From Negativibacillus massiliensis (GTDB taxonomy: Bacteria; Bacillota; Clostridia; Oscillospirales; Ruminococcaceae), in NCBI RefSeq assembly GCF_900148495.1, contig NZ_FTRU01000008.1, forward strand, positions 310,001-374,000: 64,000 nt of DNA. The letters are read 5' to 3'. This document shows, one piece after another, positions 26,499 to 34,493 of the stretch (position 1 is the stretch's first letter; every line of letters begins with the position of its first letter). The position numbers and the translations under genes were made by a program. Below the pieces are notes generated by a model. That model saw only the letters and a list, made by a program, of their open reading frames with translations. It was not told where the DNA came from and searched no databases.

Positions 26499-27295
26499 AT
26501 GAAGTATTTTCTGATATTTGATGAAACAGGATTCAGAAAATATCAAATTAATACGATTCGTAATCTTGACAATTCGTTTGCAAACAATCGAACAAAAGCT
26601 CTTATACAAATGGCAATTGGTGCGGGAAAAAACTTTACGGCAATTACGGAACCCTACCGATTACTTAAATACGGCAAGATGAACCGTGTTTTGTTTTTGG
26701 TGGACACAAAAAGCCTTGGAGAGCAGGCAGAACGTAAATACACCAAGATGATCCCTGTCCTTTTTCTCAGCTTTATGGAGTGCGTTGGTTGAAATTTTCC
26801 TATATTCCTTCTGATGTTCAGATTTGCATCAGCACAATTTAGCGAATGTATTCAAGCCTAAAAGGAGAAGAGCTGAACGAATCTGCCAAAGAAATATCTT
26901 TTGCGGAATATGTCACAACTGACAGCAAAGCGCCAAAGGAAGTGATGTACAATGAAAATACCCGCCTAAATTTTTTGACGGAATTATTGTAGATAAATGT
27001 CATAATTCTATTTACAATGTGTAGAGTAAGGTATATTCATATTTTGATTCATTTATCATTGTGTTAACTGCTACGCCGGATAAGCGAACTTTTGCCTTAT
27101 TTGATGAAAATATCGTTAGCGAATATCCACGTGAACAGGCAATTGTAGACAGTGTAAATGTAGGTTAAGATATTTATCTGATTGAAACTAAAATCACTAA
27201 AAACGGAGAATATTTGATGAAGCAGATGATACGTCATGACAAAAAAACGGAAAGCCGCTGGCAGAGGACAGATGCCAGCGGCTGGAAAACTATTG
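26499..27295 (+). pseudogene. hsdR: Type I restriction subunit R (HsdR) remnant
   Basis: Translation in pieces gives a degraded HsdR motor region. KYQINTIRNLDNSFANNRTK leads into a mutated Walker A, IGAGKN where GTGKT is expected, and LFLVDTKSLGEQA. After a frameshift near 26770 the reading is QLYGVRWLK, VQICISTI, stop, RMYSSLKGEEL. After another shift near 26965 it is FDGIIVDKCHNS (DECH mutated to DKCH), LTATPDKRTF, SEYPREQAIVD, a stop, then DIYLIETKITKNGEY. Several stops, two frameshifts and two broken ATPase motifs show it is dead. No hsdM or hsdS is nearby. A short in-frame piece at 26341-26433 has a good ribosome site but stops after about 30 codons, and I cannot assign it. Confidence 0.85.
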
Positions 27296-27454
27296 TTTGG
27301 CCGTAACCTAACCGGCAACGACTTGACAGTTCCGGCGCAGCTGTGCAGCCAAAGACCAAACTGGGATTTTATGCTTCATGAAATACGCTCTGGTTCTCAG
27401 GAAAGGTGTTTCCCAATTGGGAAAACGTCTTCCAGCTGCTGATAGAGTTTTCGG

Positions 27455-29623
27455 TTATTCCGCCAAATAAATGTTAACTGCATCGGCTATGGTATTGGCC
27501 GCATCTGTGGCACTACCGCCATTAAGCACGGTGGATGCTTGCGCTCTGATCGCTTCTTCCACCACGGCATCCCGGGGAATGGCTGAGTGGAGCGTTTGAC
27601 ACAAATTCAAAAACTGTTCGCCTAAGGGTTGGAGTTTACCGTTTTCGTCGCTGAATGTTTTTAGGGTCACTTCTTTCAGAGCTTCTTCGCGAACAGGAAA
27701 TCCAATGCCTACATAAGCCGATTGAACCGATTGACTCAGCAAAACACTGAGGAAATCTTCTGCCTCCTCTTGATGCTGACTGTTTGCTGTGATACCCACA
27801 CTACATTGGGGTAAGAAACGGCCTCTTCCGTAAAGGGAGTCAATTTGACACTGACCATCCTGCTGAAAACTCAAAGCTTCTAGACTGGTTCTACCCGTTA
27901 ATGTAGTTACATGAGCCGTCGCACTGCCTTGCCCCACCTGATAAATGCCATCGTCAATACTTTCCACCATGCTGTCTGTCTCAACCCAGATACCTTCCTG
28001 TGTCACGCCAAATTTCGCGGCATCCGACTGCAACTGACTATGCATGGATTGAATCTGTCCCAGCACAGTCTCCAATTGCGCCACGTCCAAAGTGTTGTTT
28101 GAATATACTTCGGGTGCACAGGGTAAATACCAATCCATAAGGAAATTCTCTGCCGCATCGAGGTTGGGGGGAATTACCAGATATGGAACATCGCCGCTGT
28201 TGGCTTGGATCTGCTGCAACAAGGTTGACATACTGTCGGGCTGGGTAGTTCCCGTTTTACTGACGATTACCGGTATGGTAAACTGAGCCGGAATCTGATA
28301 GATACTGTCGCCATGAGTTTGAGCTGTCGTTAAATTGGGTAGCACACCTTCCAGCAGCCCATCTACCGAATTCAAATCCAGCAAAACGCCTTTCTCCGCA
28401 TAAGACTGGGCGGGCAGATCATCCAGCACTAAAATATCGGGACCGCTGCCATTGAGGATCTCCGTGTTCAAAGCGCGGATAACATCTTCGGTGGTAGCTC
28501 CCTCAACGGACGGAATCTGTAGCGTCACTTTCACATTGGGGTTCTGAGTCTGATACTCGCTGATGGCCTGACGAAGAATGGGATAATCTTTTAGAGAGAA
28601 AACCGTCAGTTCTGTATCTGGTAGTGAAGGGGTCTCATTAGACCAAATATAATGAATTACACGAGGACCCATGGAGGTGGACAGTGCTATGTAATAGCCA
28701 TCTCCACCGTCTAGTGCCATACCCGTAATTATGTTTGCCGGCGCACTCAATGAAGAGCCCTCTCCGTTAAAAATTTGCTCCCATTTATCTCCATCTAGCG
28801 TTTGACGATAGAGACCGGTAGCATCGACCAAATACTGGGCATCCTCTGTCAATAGCATAGCAGTATTGATATCTACAAAGTTGCAGGCACTCTCTCCCAA
28901 CTTATTGCCAGTGGCAATATCGTAGCGCAGTAGCAGCTTGTTAGCGATGTCACGGACCAGTACCTGCTGATTGTTGGCAACCACATCATTGTTACCCAGG
29001 TAAAGCATACTATTGGAAATGGTCGACGTCTGCACACCATCAGCAGTTCTATACTCCAACCCATGCTCGGGCTGGTCGTTGAACACTGCCACGAAGCCAT
29101 TACCTGCCGGAAATATGGTACTGGGTCCATAGGTACCCTCTACTGAATAGGAAGGTGTGGGCCAGTCGGTAATGGAAATAGGCTGACATTCTGTTTGCCC
29201 AAGTGCCGTGCGGTATAGGTTGGTGCCAGTGTCCTCCTGGGTCAACAAGATCACTGTTCCATCAGACAACTCTGCTATGGCACTCACCATAGTGTTATTA
29301 TCAGGCAATGCTTGCCCCCAATCCATTGGTTGGCTAGTAACCACATCGTTCGCGCCAATCTCATGACGTGTTACTTCCACAGGATCACCGGACTTGGATA
29401 CAGTGTAAAAACTCACGGTGCCGCTTTCGTTGGTCTGCATACCTAAAATCCGATCATCACTTCCCCAATCGGCCTCTATCGGTGTTTCGATATAACGACC
29501 AACGGTGCTGGTGTCATCTCCTCCTTCAGGGAGTGCTTGATTGTCATTGCCACTACAAGCTACCAAAGACAGGGACAGACAACCTGCCAATAGTATCGCA
29601 ATTGATTGCTTCCATTGTATCAT
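27455..29623 (-). CDS. Solute-binding lipoprotein with N-terminal propeller-like domain
   Basis: This 722-residue lipoprotein has a signal peptide with lipobox SLVAC (Cys at about 23). Residues about 30-340 are beta-rich with repeated short motifs (TVILLTQEDTGTNLYR, GDGYYIALSTSMGPRVIHY) suggestive of a beta-propeller. From about 345 a type-1 extracellular solute-binding fold follows (LTVFSLKDYPILRQAISEY, GSGPDILVLDDLPAQSYAEK), as in sugar-binding proteins. No ABC permease is nearby. Instead it is divergent from an OmpR-type response regulator and kinase whose promoter has the same architecture as its own, so it is probably a ligand receptor feeding the kinase or a target of it. Base composition is richer in GC than the flanks. 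Confidence 0.8.
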   Translation of the reverse strand: MIQWKQSIAILLAGCLSLSLVACSGNDNQALPEGGDDTSTVGRYIETPIEADWGSDDRILGMQTNESGTVSFYTVSKSGDPVEVTRHEIGANDVVTSQPMDWGQALPDNNTMVSAIAELSDGTVILLTQEDTGTNLYRTALGQTECQPISITDWPTPSYSVEGTYGPSTIFPAGNGFVAVFNDQPEHGLEYRTADGVQTSTISNSMLYLGNNDVVANNQQVLVRDIANKLLLRYDIATGNKLGESACNFVDINTAMLLTEDAQYLVDATGLYRQTLDGDKWEQIFNGEGSSLSAPANIITGMALDGGDGYYIALSTSMGPRVIHYIWSNETPSLPDTELTVFSLKDYPILRQAISEYQTQNPNVKVTLQIPSVEGATTEDVIRALNTEILNGSGPDILVLDDLPAQSYAEKGVLLDLNSVDGLLEGVLPNLTTAQTHGDSIYQIPAQFTIPVIVSKTGTTQPDSMSTLLQQIQANSGDVPYLVIPPNLDAAENFLMDWYLPCAPEVYSNNTLDVAQLETVLGQIQSMHSQLQSDAAKFGVTQEGIWVETDSMVESIDDGIYQVGQGSATAHVTTLTGRTSLEALSFQQDGQCQIDSLYGRGRFLPQCSVGITANSQHQEEAEDFLSVLLSQSVQSAYVGIGFPVREEALKEVTLKTFSDENGKLQPLGEQFLNLCQTLHSAIPRDAVVEEAIRAQASTVLNGGSATDAANTIADAVNIYLAE

Positions 29624-29659
29624 CGTTTGAATTTCTCCTTTCCAATTTTACTGATCTCT

Positions 29660-29744
29660 ATTATAATGGTCATAGCTCTAAAAATCATCTAAGTATCATT
29701 CTAAAACAGAATTAGAGAAAACTTAGAGAAAACTGTGGTATAAT
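29660..29744. promoter_or_regulatory. Divergent promoters with matching 11-bp direct repeats
   Basis: On the plus strand TTAGAGAAAAC occurs twice in tandem (29712-29722, 29723-29733), followed by TATAAT at 29739-29744. On the minus strand TTAGAT (29692-29687) and TTAGAG (29681-29676) are 11 bases apart, followed by TATAAT (29665-29660). In both, the second TTAGAG begins exactly 16 bases before the -10. Eleven-base direct repeats at the -35 position are classic OmpR/PhoB-type activator sites, so the regulator encoded at 29775 probably drives both genes. Confidence 0.7.
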
Positions 29745-29774
29745 GGTAAAAAATACATTCAAAGGAGGACATCC

Positions 29775-30455
29775 ATGCGAATTTTAATGGTAGAAGATGA
29801 TAAAGAGCTTTGCGTTGCCCTGTCCATCTGCTTTCAGGCTGCAGGGTATGATACAGAATTTGTATATACCGGCGAGGATGGCCTGCAATATGGTCTGCAA
29901 AACGCCTATGATCTGATCATACTCGACCGGCTTCTGCCCCAAACGGACGGATTATCCATTGTGGCACAGTTACGTCAGCACGGGATCACCACCCCTGTGC
30001 TGATGCTGACGGCTTTGGACGGCATACAGGATCGGGTGCAGGGCTTGGATGCCGGAGCCGACGATTATCTGACGAAACCTTTTGCAACAGATGAGCTTCT
30101 GGCACGGATTCGGGCTATTGCCCGGCGGCCAGGTGCGTTAGAAGATGGCAGCAACTTGCTTTCCTGCGGCGATTTGCAGTTGGATCGAAACAACCTAACT
30201 CTGCACGGCCCTGGCGGTATCTGTACGCTTTCCAAAAAAGAATTGGCGTTTTTTGAGTTGTTTTTTCGCTTTGCAGGCCAGACGCTGTCCCGTGAAATGT
30301 TATTATCCCGCATTTGGGGCGCCTATGCACCTGTGGAGGACGGCAATCTGGATAACTACATTTATTTTCTGCGCCGCCGTCTGGCAGCTGTGAACTCCTG
30401 TGTAAAAATTATTACTGTTCGGGGCGTGGGCTACCGGTTGGAGGTATCACCGTGA
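29775..30455 (+). CDS. OmpR/PhoB-family response regulator
   Basis: This 226-residue regulator has a receiver domain with acidic pocket (VEDD at 6-9), phospho-acceptor D51 in LIILDRLLP and the conserved Lys in LTKPF (about 101). A C-terminal winged helix follows (LSKKELAFFELFFR, LSREMLLSRIW, VDNYIYFLRRRL-like, TVRGVGYRL). An AAAGGAGG precedes the ATG. The stop overlaps the kinase start (GTGA), so the two form a standard pair. The direct repeats at 29712-29733 are its likely autoregulatory site. Confidence 0.93.
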   Translation: MRILMVEDDKELCVALSICFQAAGYDTEFVYTGEDGLQYGLQNAYDLIILDRLLPQTDGLSIVAQLRQHGITTPVLMLTALDGIQDRVQGLDAGADDYLTKPFATDELLARIRAIARRPGALEDGSNLLSCGDLQLDRNNLTLHGPGGICTLSKKELAFFELFFRFAGQTLSREMLLSRIWGAYAPVEDGNLDNYIYFLRRRLAAVNSCVKIITVRGVGYRLEVSP

Positions 30456-31786
30456 AATCCTTTCATAATGCGACAGCCGCCGCTGGACTGCTCCGTCTAC
30501 GGCGACAATTGATGTTAGCAATTTTTACAGTGGTTACGTTGGTTATGGTGGTGATGTCCATTTTATTACTTTCTCTGGCCGAAAAACAGTTGGGACAGGC
30601 CACCTGGCATCATCTGGACAGTAGCATGGACAGCCTTCTGACCCATCTGGAGACAGAAAGCATCATCAGCAACCAATGGCTGGCACAGCAGGAGCGTTCC
30701 AATCAAGCATTGATCTTTCTGAGCGACGGCGGTAAACCACTAAAGTTTCAAGGGATCTGGCCTACGGAAACATCGCGCAGTACATTACTGGAACGTGCTC
30801 AAAAACAGGCTCGTGCACAAGGTTTGGAGTTGACGGTTCGCCCTATGCTCCCAGCGGAAACGGCTCGTGTCAGTTTTCCATTGAGCGGTGATCATGGCGA
30901 CCGCTATCTGGTACAAGCCGCGGTTCTATCCTCCAGCAGCGGCTGGCAGACTGCTGTCATGATGAAGGATTTGCAGCAGGAGCAGGGGCAAATCTTCCAG
31001 ATGCGTATGACCTGTGTCGGGTTGCTGGTCGGTGGTATTATCGTATTGCTTGCCTTGTCCTGGTGGCTGTCCGGCCGGGCCGCCCGACCTATTTCGGAGA
31101 GTATACAGCGGCAGACAGAATTTGTGGCTGCGGCATCCCATGAACTAAAATCTCCGCTGGCCGTTCTATCAGCCAGTGCCTCCGTACTGGGAATGTCACC
31201 AGAGCAGGATGAAACTCTTCGCCAAACTATCTGCCGGGAATGTGCGCGCATGGGACGGCTGGTGAGTGACCTGCTGGTACTGGCACGCAGCGATACAGGT
31301 ACTTGGTCTTTGGAATCCCAGATAATCGATTTAGATAGCATTTTGTCCACAGTAGCAGAGAATGGGGGACTTCTGGCAGCGGAAAAGGCACAGCAATTTC
31401 TGCTGGATCTGCCTGATAGCAGTTTGCCGCCGGTTCGGGGAGATGCGCAGCGGCTGGAGCAGCTATTGACCATTCTAGTGGATAACGCCTGTACCTACAC
31501 ACAATCCGGCGGTCAAATTACCCTATCAGCCCGGACTTCCCGACGCAGCATTTTCATTCTGGTCAAAGATAATGGTCCCGGTATTCCAAGGGAGTTGTGG
31601 GGTCGTGTATTCGATCGCTTTTATCGGGCGGATGCAGCCCGGGGCGGCAAAGATCATTCCGGCCTTGGCCTGTCTATTGCCCAGGAACTGGCTCGCCTTC
31701 ATGGTGGACGGCTGTATTTGAAAGAGGAACCACCTTATAGCACCGTATTTGTTCTGGAATTACCTTTACCGAACAAACCACATTGA
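30452..31786 (+). CDS. Sensor histidine kinase
   Basis: This 444-residue membrane kinase starts at a GTG overlapping the regulator stop. Membrane helices at about 20-42 and 186-206 enclose an outer sensor region of about 140 residues. The cytoplasmic part has the H-box with H230 in AAASHELKSPL, an N-box in LVDNACTYT, DNGPGIP and GLGLSIAQELARLHGG. The sensor domain has no family signature that I recognise. A strong terminator follows at 31886. With the divergent solute-binding lipoprotein it probably senses an extracellular solute or envelope state. Confidence 0.93.
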   Translation: MKSFHNATAAAGLLRLRRQLMLAIFTVVTLVMVVMSILLLSLAEKQLGQATWHHLDSSMDSLLTHLETESIISNQWLAQQERSNQALIFLSDGGKPLKFQGIWPTETSRSTLLERAQKQARAQGLELTVRPMLPAETARVSFPLSGDHGDRYLVQAAVLSSSSGWQTAVMMKDLQQEQGQIFQMRMTCVGLLVGGIIVLLALSWWLSGRAARPISESIQRQTEFVAAASHELKSPLAVLSASASVLGMSPEQDETLRQTICRECARMGRLVSDLLVLARSDTGTWSLESQIIDLDSILSTVAENGGLLAAEKAQQFLLDLPDSSLPPVRGDAQRLEQLLTILVDNACTYTQSGGQITLSARTSRRSIFILVKDNGPGIPRELWGRVFDRFYRADAARGGKDHSGLGLSIAQELARLHGGRLYLKEEPPYSTVFVLELPLPNKPH

Positions 31787-31885
31787 CATAACGCTGTTTG
31801 ACCGGAGAATAAACATAATGGATTATCCTCTTTGCTTCACCGGCGTTTAAACCATTACATAATCAAATACCTTTATCTGTCGAGA

Positions 31886-31927
31886 AGGCGCAGGCAACCA
31901 GTTGGTTGCCTGCGCCTCAATTTTTTT
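31886..31927 (+). terminator. Terminator of the two-component operon
   Basis: AGGCGCAGGCAACC (31886-31899) and its exact complement (31904-31917) form a 14-bp GC-rich stem with a 4-base loop and a run of seven T. The 350 bases that follow, up to 32277, show no gene or motif I can support. Confidence 0.9.
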
Positions 31928-32277
31928 CGAACCATATTACGAAAGAGTAAGGGGGGTTAAGCAAGTGAAAAATGAAGAAAACATACAGCCTACACAAGTT
32001 ATTTGTACGAATATTATTTTGTATTTACACCAAAGTACCATCGGAAAATAATCTATAAAAAATTAAGAGCAGGAAAAGCAAGATCAAATTGAAGATACTT
32101 TGAGCAAGAAGGAGTATGCAAAGCCTTTCAAGGATAGCAAGTAATCATATTGCCAAGCCAAAGGAGTTTGTTTATAGTTGTTGTGACAATTGAATATAAT
32201 TTAACGAGGATTTCATGTATTATTCATAAATACAAAAGATAGTTTTATAAATTATGGGCCATAGAAAAAACGTTGTC

Positions 32278-32328
32278 AGTCAAAATTCCAGATTTGTCTA
32301 AAATTCAGACAAATCTGGAATTTTGACT
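32278..32328. repeat. 22-bp perfect inverted repeat upstream of the MMPL operon
   Basis: Arms 32278-32299 and 32307-32328 are exact complements around a 7-base AT loop. The right arm ends 23 bases before a TATAAT at 32352-32357, which would serve the MMPL gene. It could be an operator for a dimeric regulator, or an attenuator or terminator of a read-through transcript. No T-run directly follows the right arm, which weakens the terminator reading. Confidence 0.65.
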
Positions 32329-32400
32329 ATTTTCTCCATCTTGTTTTTATCTATAATATTGTTTACTGTAAGATGAATGCAAGAGAGGGGAAGAGAAAAG

Positions 32401-34488
32401 ATGCGAAAGTTTTACAGCATAGTAGTCAGGAAGCGAAAAACAGTAATTTGCTTTTTCTTAATACTATCGATTATCAGTTTTTTTATGAAGAACATGGTAT
32501 CGGTAGATTACGACATCAATGACTATCTTCCAGATGACAGTCCCTCAACGGTAGCAATCAATGTTTTGGAACAGGAATTTGAGGGAGGAATCCCAAACGC
32601 TCGAGTCATGGTTTCTAATGTCACCATTCCACAGGCACTCGATTATAAAGAAAAACTGGAAGCAATCGATGGTGTGAGCGCTGTCACCTGGCTGGATGAT
32701 TCAGTAGACATTACCACTCCGTTTGATAACTTGGACGAAAAAGTGGTGGAAACATATTATAAAGATAATACCGCGTTGTTTACTGTTACCATAGAAGAAG
32801 ACAAGAGAATCGAAGCAGTAGCAGAGATCAAGGATTTGGTTGGCGGAGACAATGCAATTGCAGGAAGTGCGGTAGCAACAGCGGATGCAACGACCAACAC
32901 CGTATCTGAAATACAGACAATTACGGTCATTGCTGTTTTGTTCGTTTTGCTCGTTTTGCTTGTGACCACCAATTATTGGCTGGAACCGCTGGTGATTTTG
33001 ATTGGACTTGGAGTAGCAATCGTCATCAATGACGGTACGAACCTGATGTTTGGTGAAATATCCTTTGTAACAAATGCTGCTGGAAGCGTTTTGCAGCTTG
33101 CGGTTTCTTTGGATTATTCGGTATTTCTGATCCATCGATTTGAAGAATGCCGACTGGAAAACAGTGATCCACAATCGGCAATGATCGATGCTTTGTGCAA
33201 ATCGACATCCTCGATTTTGTCCAGTGGTCTGACAACAGTAATTGGATTTTTAGCCTTGGTATTGATGCGTTTTAAGATCGGACCGGACCTTGGACTTGCA
33301 CTTGCAAAAGGCGTTGCAATCAGCCTGATTGTTGTGTTTGTATTTATGCCAGCATTTATCTTGTCGGTTTATAAGTTGCTAGATAAGAGCAAGCATAAAC
33401 AGCTGCTCCCGTCCTTCCGTAGATTTGGCGAATTTGTCAGAAAGATCTCCATCCCGATGGTGTGCATCTTTCTGCTGATCTTTATCCCATCCTATCTTGC
33501 GTCCAACGCAAACAACTATTATTTTGGTTCTTCCCACATATTTGGAGAAGGAACCCGATTAGGAGATGATACGGCAGCGATTGAGTCGGTATTCGGCAAG
33601 AGCGATACCTATGTTTTGATGGTACCTGCCGGAGATACCGCGACAGAGAAGGAGCTTTCCAATGAGCTGCATACACTGCCACAGGTAAGCGACATTATTT
33701 CCTATGTGGATCTGGCAGGAGCTGAAGTTCCGCTGGAATATTTGGACGAAAAAACAATCTCGCAGTTAATCTCGGAGGATTACAGCAGAATGGTAATCTC
33801 AGTCAATGCTGACTATGAAGGTCAGGAAACTTTTGATCTGATTCAGAAGATCCGGGATATTGCTTCAGAATACTATCCGAATGAATATTATCTGGCAGGC
33901 GAAGGGGTCAGCACCTATGACCTGATGAACACGGTAATGGATGATATGCTGAAAGTAAACATGCTTGCAATCGGCGCAGTGTTCCTGGTACTGCTGGTAT
34001 CACTGCATTCGATATCCTTGCCGGTGATCCTGGTTTTGAGCATCGAAACTGCAATCTGGCTGAATCTCTCGGTACCATATTTTATGGACACGACGATCTT
34101 CTATATTGCATACCTGATTATCAGTTCCATCCAGCTTGGAGCGACCGTCGATTATGCAATTTTGATGACCGACCGTTATAAAGAAAACAGGCAGAGCTTT
34201 GATAAAAAACAGGCAGTTGTCCAAACAATTTCCGACGTAACCGTTTCAATTTTGACTTCCGGCAGTGTACTGACCGTAGTTGGTTTGCTGATGGGATATA
34301 TTTCCACCAATCAGCTTCTTGCACAGCTGGGACTTTTTATTGGACGTGGAACCATTTTCTCATTAGCAATCGTTTTGTTCGTCCTTCCAGGCTTGTTATA
34401 TCTGTTTGACCGACTGATCGTTCAGCCGCCGAAACATAAAATAAAGCACACAAGAAAACAAAATGAACCAAAAGAACAGGAGGCATAG
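32401..34488 (+). CDS. MMPL/RND-superfamily transporter
   Basis: This 695-residue transporter has 12 predicted membrane helices in two repeats, each with a large outer loop (about 40-165 and 390-510) and a block of five to six helices, as in MmpL/YdfJ proteins. VSLDYSVFLIHRFEE and GATVDYAILMTDRYKE are the paired proton-relay regions with conserved Asp-Tyr. ATG 32401 is preferred: GAGGGGAAG lies 10 bases ahead, inside the frame that opens at 32377. Six bases separate its stop from the next gene. Such proteins export lipids, peptides or drugs; the repetitive partner suggests an envelope-related substrate. Confidence 0.9.
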   Translation: MRKFYSIVVRKRKTVICFFLILSIISFFMKNMVSVDYDINDYLPDDSPSTVAINVLEQEFEGGIPNARVMVSNVTIPQALDYKEKLEAIDGVSAVTWLDDSVDITTPFDNLDEKVVETYYKDNTALFTVTIEEDKRIEAVAEIKDLVGGDNAIAGSAVATADATTNTVSEIQTITVIAVLFVLLVLLVTTNYWLEPLVILIGLGVAIVINDGTNLMFGEISFVTNAAGSVLQLAVSLDYSVFLIHRFEECRLENSDPQSAMIDALCKSTSSILSSGLTTVIGFLALVLMRFKIGPDLGLALAKGVAISLIVVFVFMPAFILSVYKLLDKSKHKQLLPSFRRFGEFVRKISIPMVCIFLLIFIPSYLASNANNYYFGSSHIFGEGTRLGDDTAAIESVFGKSDTYVLMVPAGDTATEKELSNELHTLPQVSDIISYVDLAGAEVPLEYLDEKTISQLISEDYSRMVISVNADYEGQETFDLIQKIRDIASEYYPNEYYLAGEGVSTYDLMNTVMDDMLKVNMLAIGAVFLVLLVSLHSISLPVILVLSIETAIWLNLSVPYFMDTTIFYIAYLIISSIQLGATVDYAILMTDRYKENRQSFDKKQAVVQTISDVTVSILTSGSVLTVVGLLMGYISTNQLLAQLGLFIGRGTIFSLAIVLFVLPGLLYLFDRLIVQPPKHKIKHTRKQNEPKEQEA

Positions 34489-34493
34489 AAACG

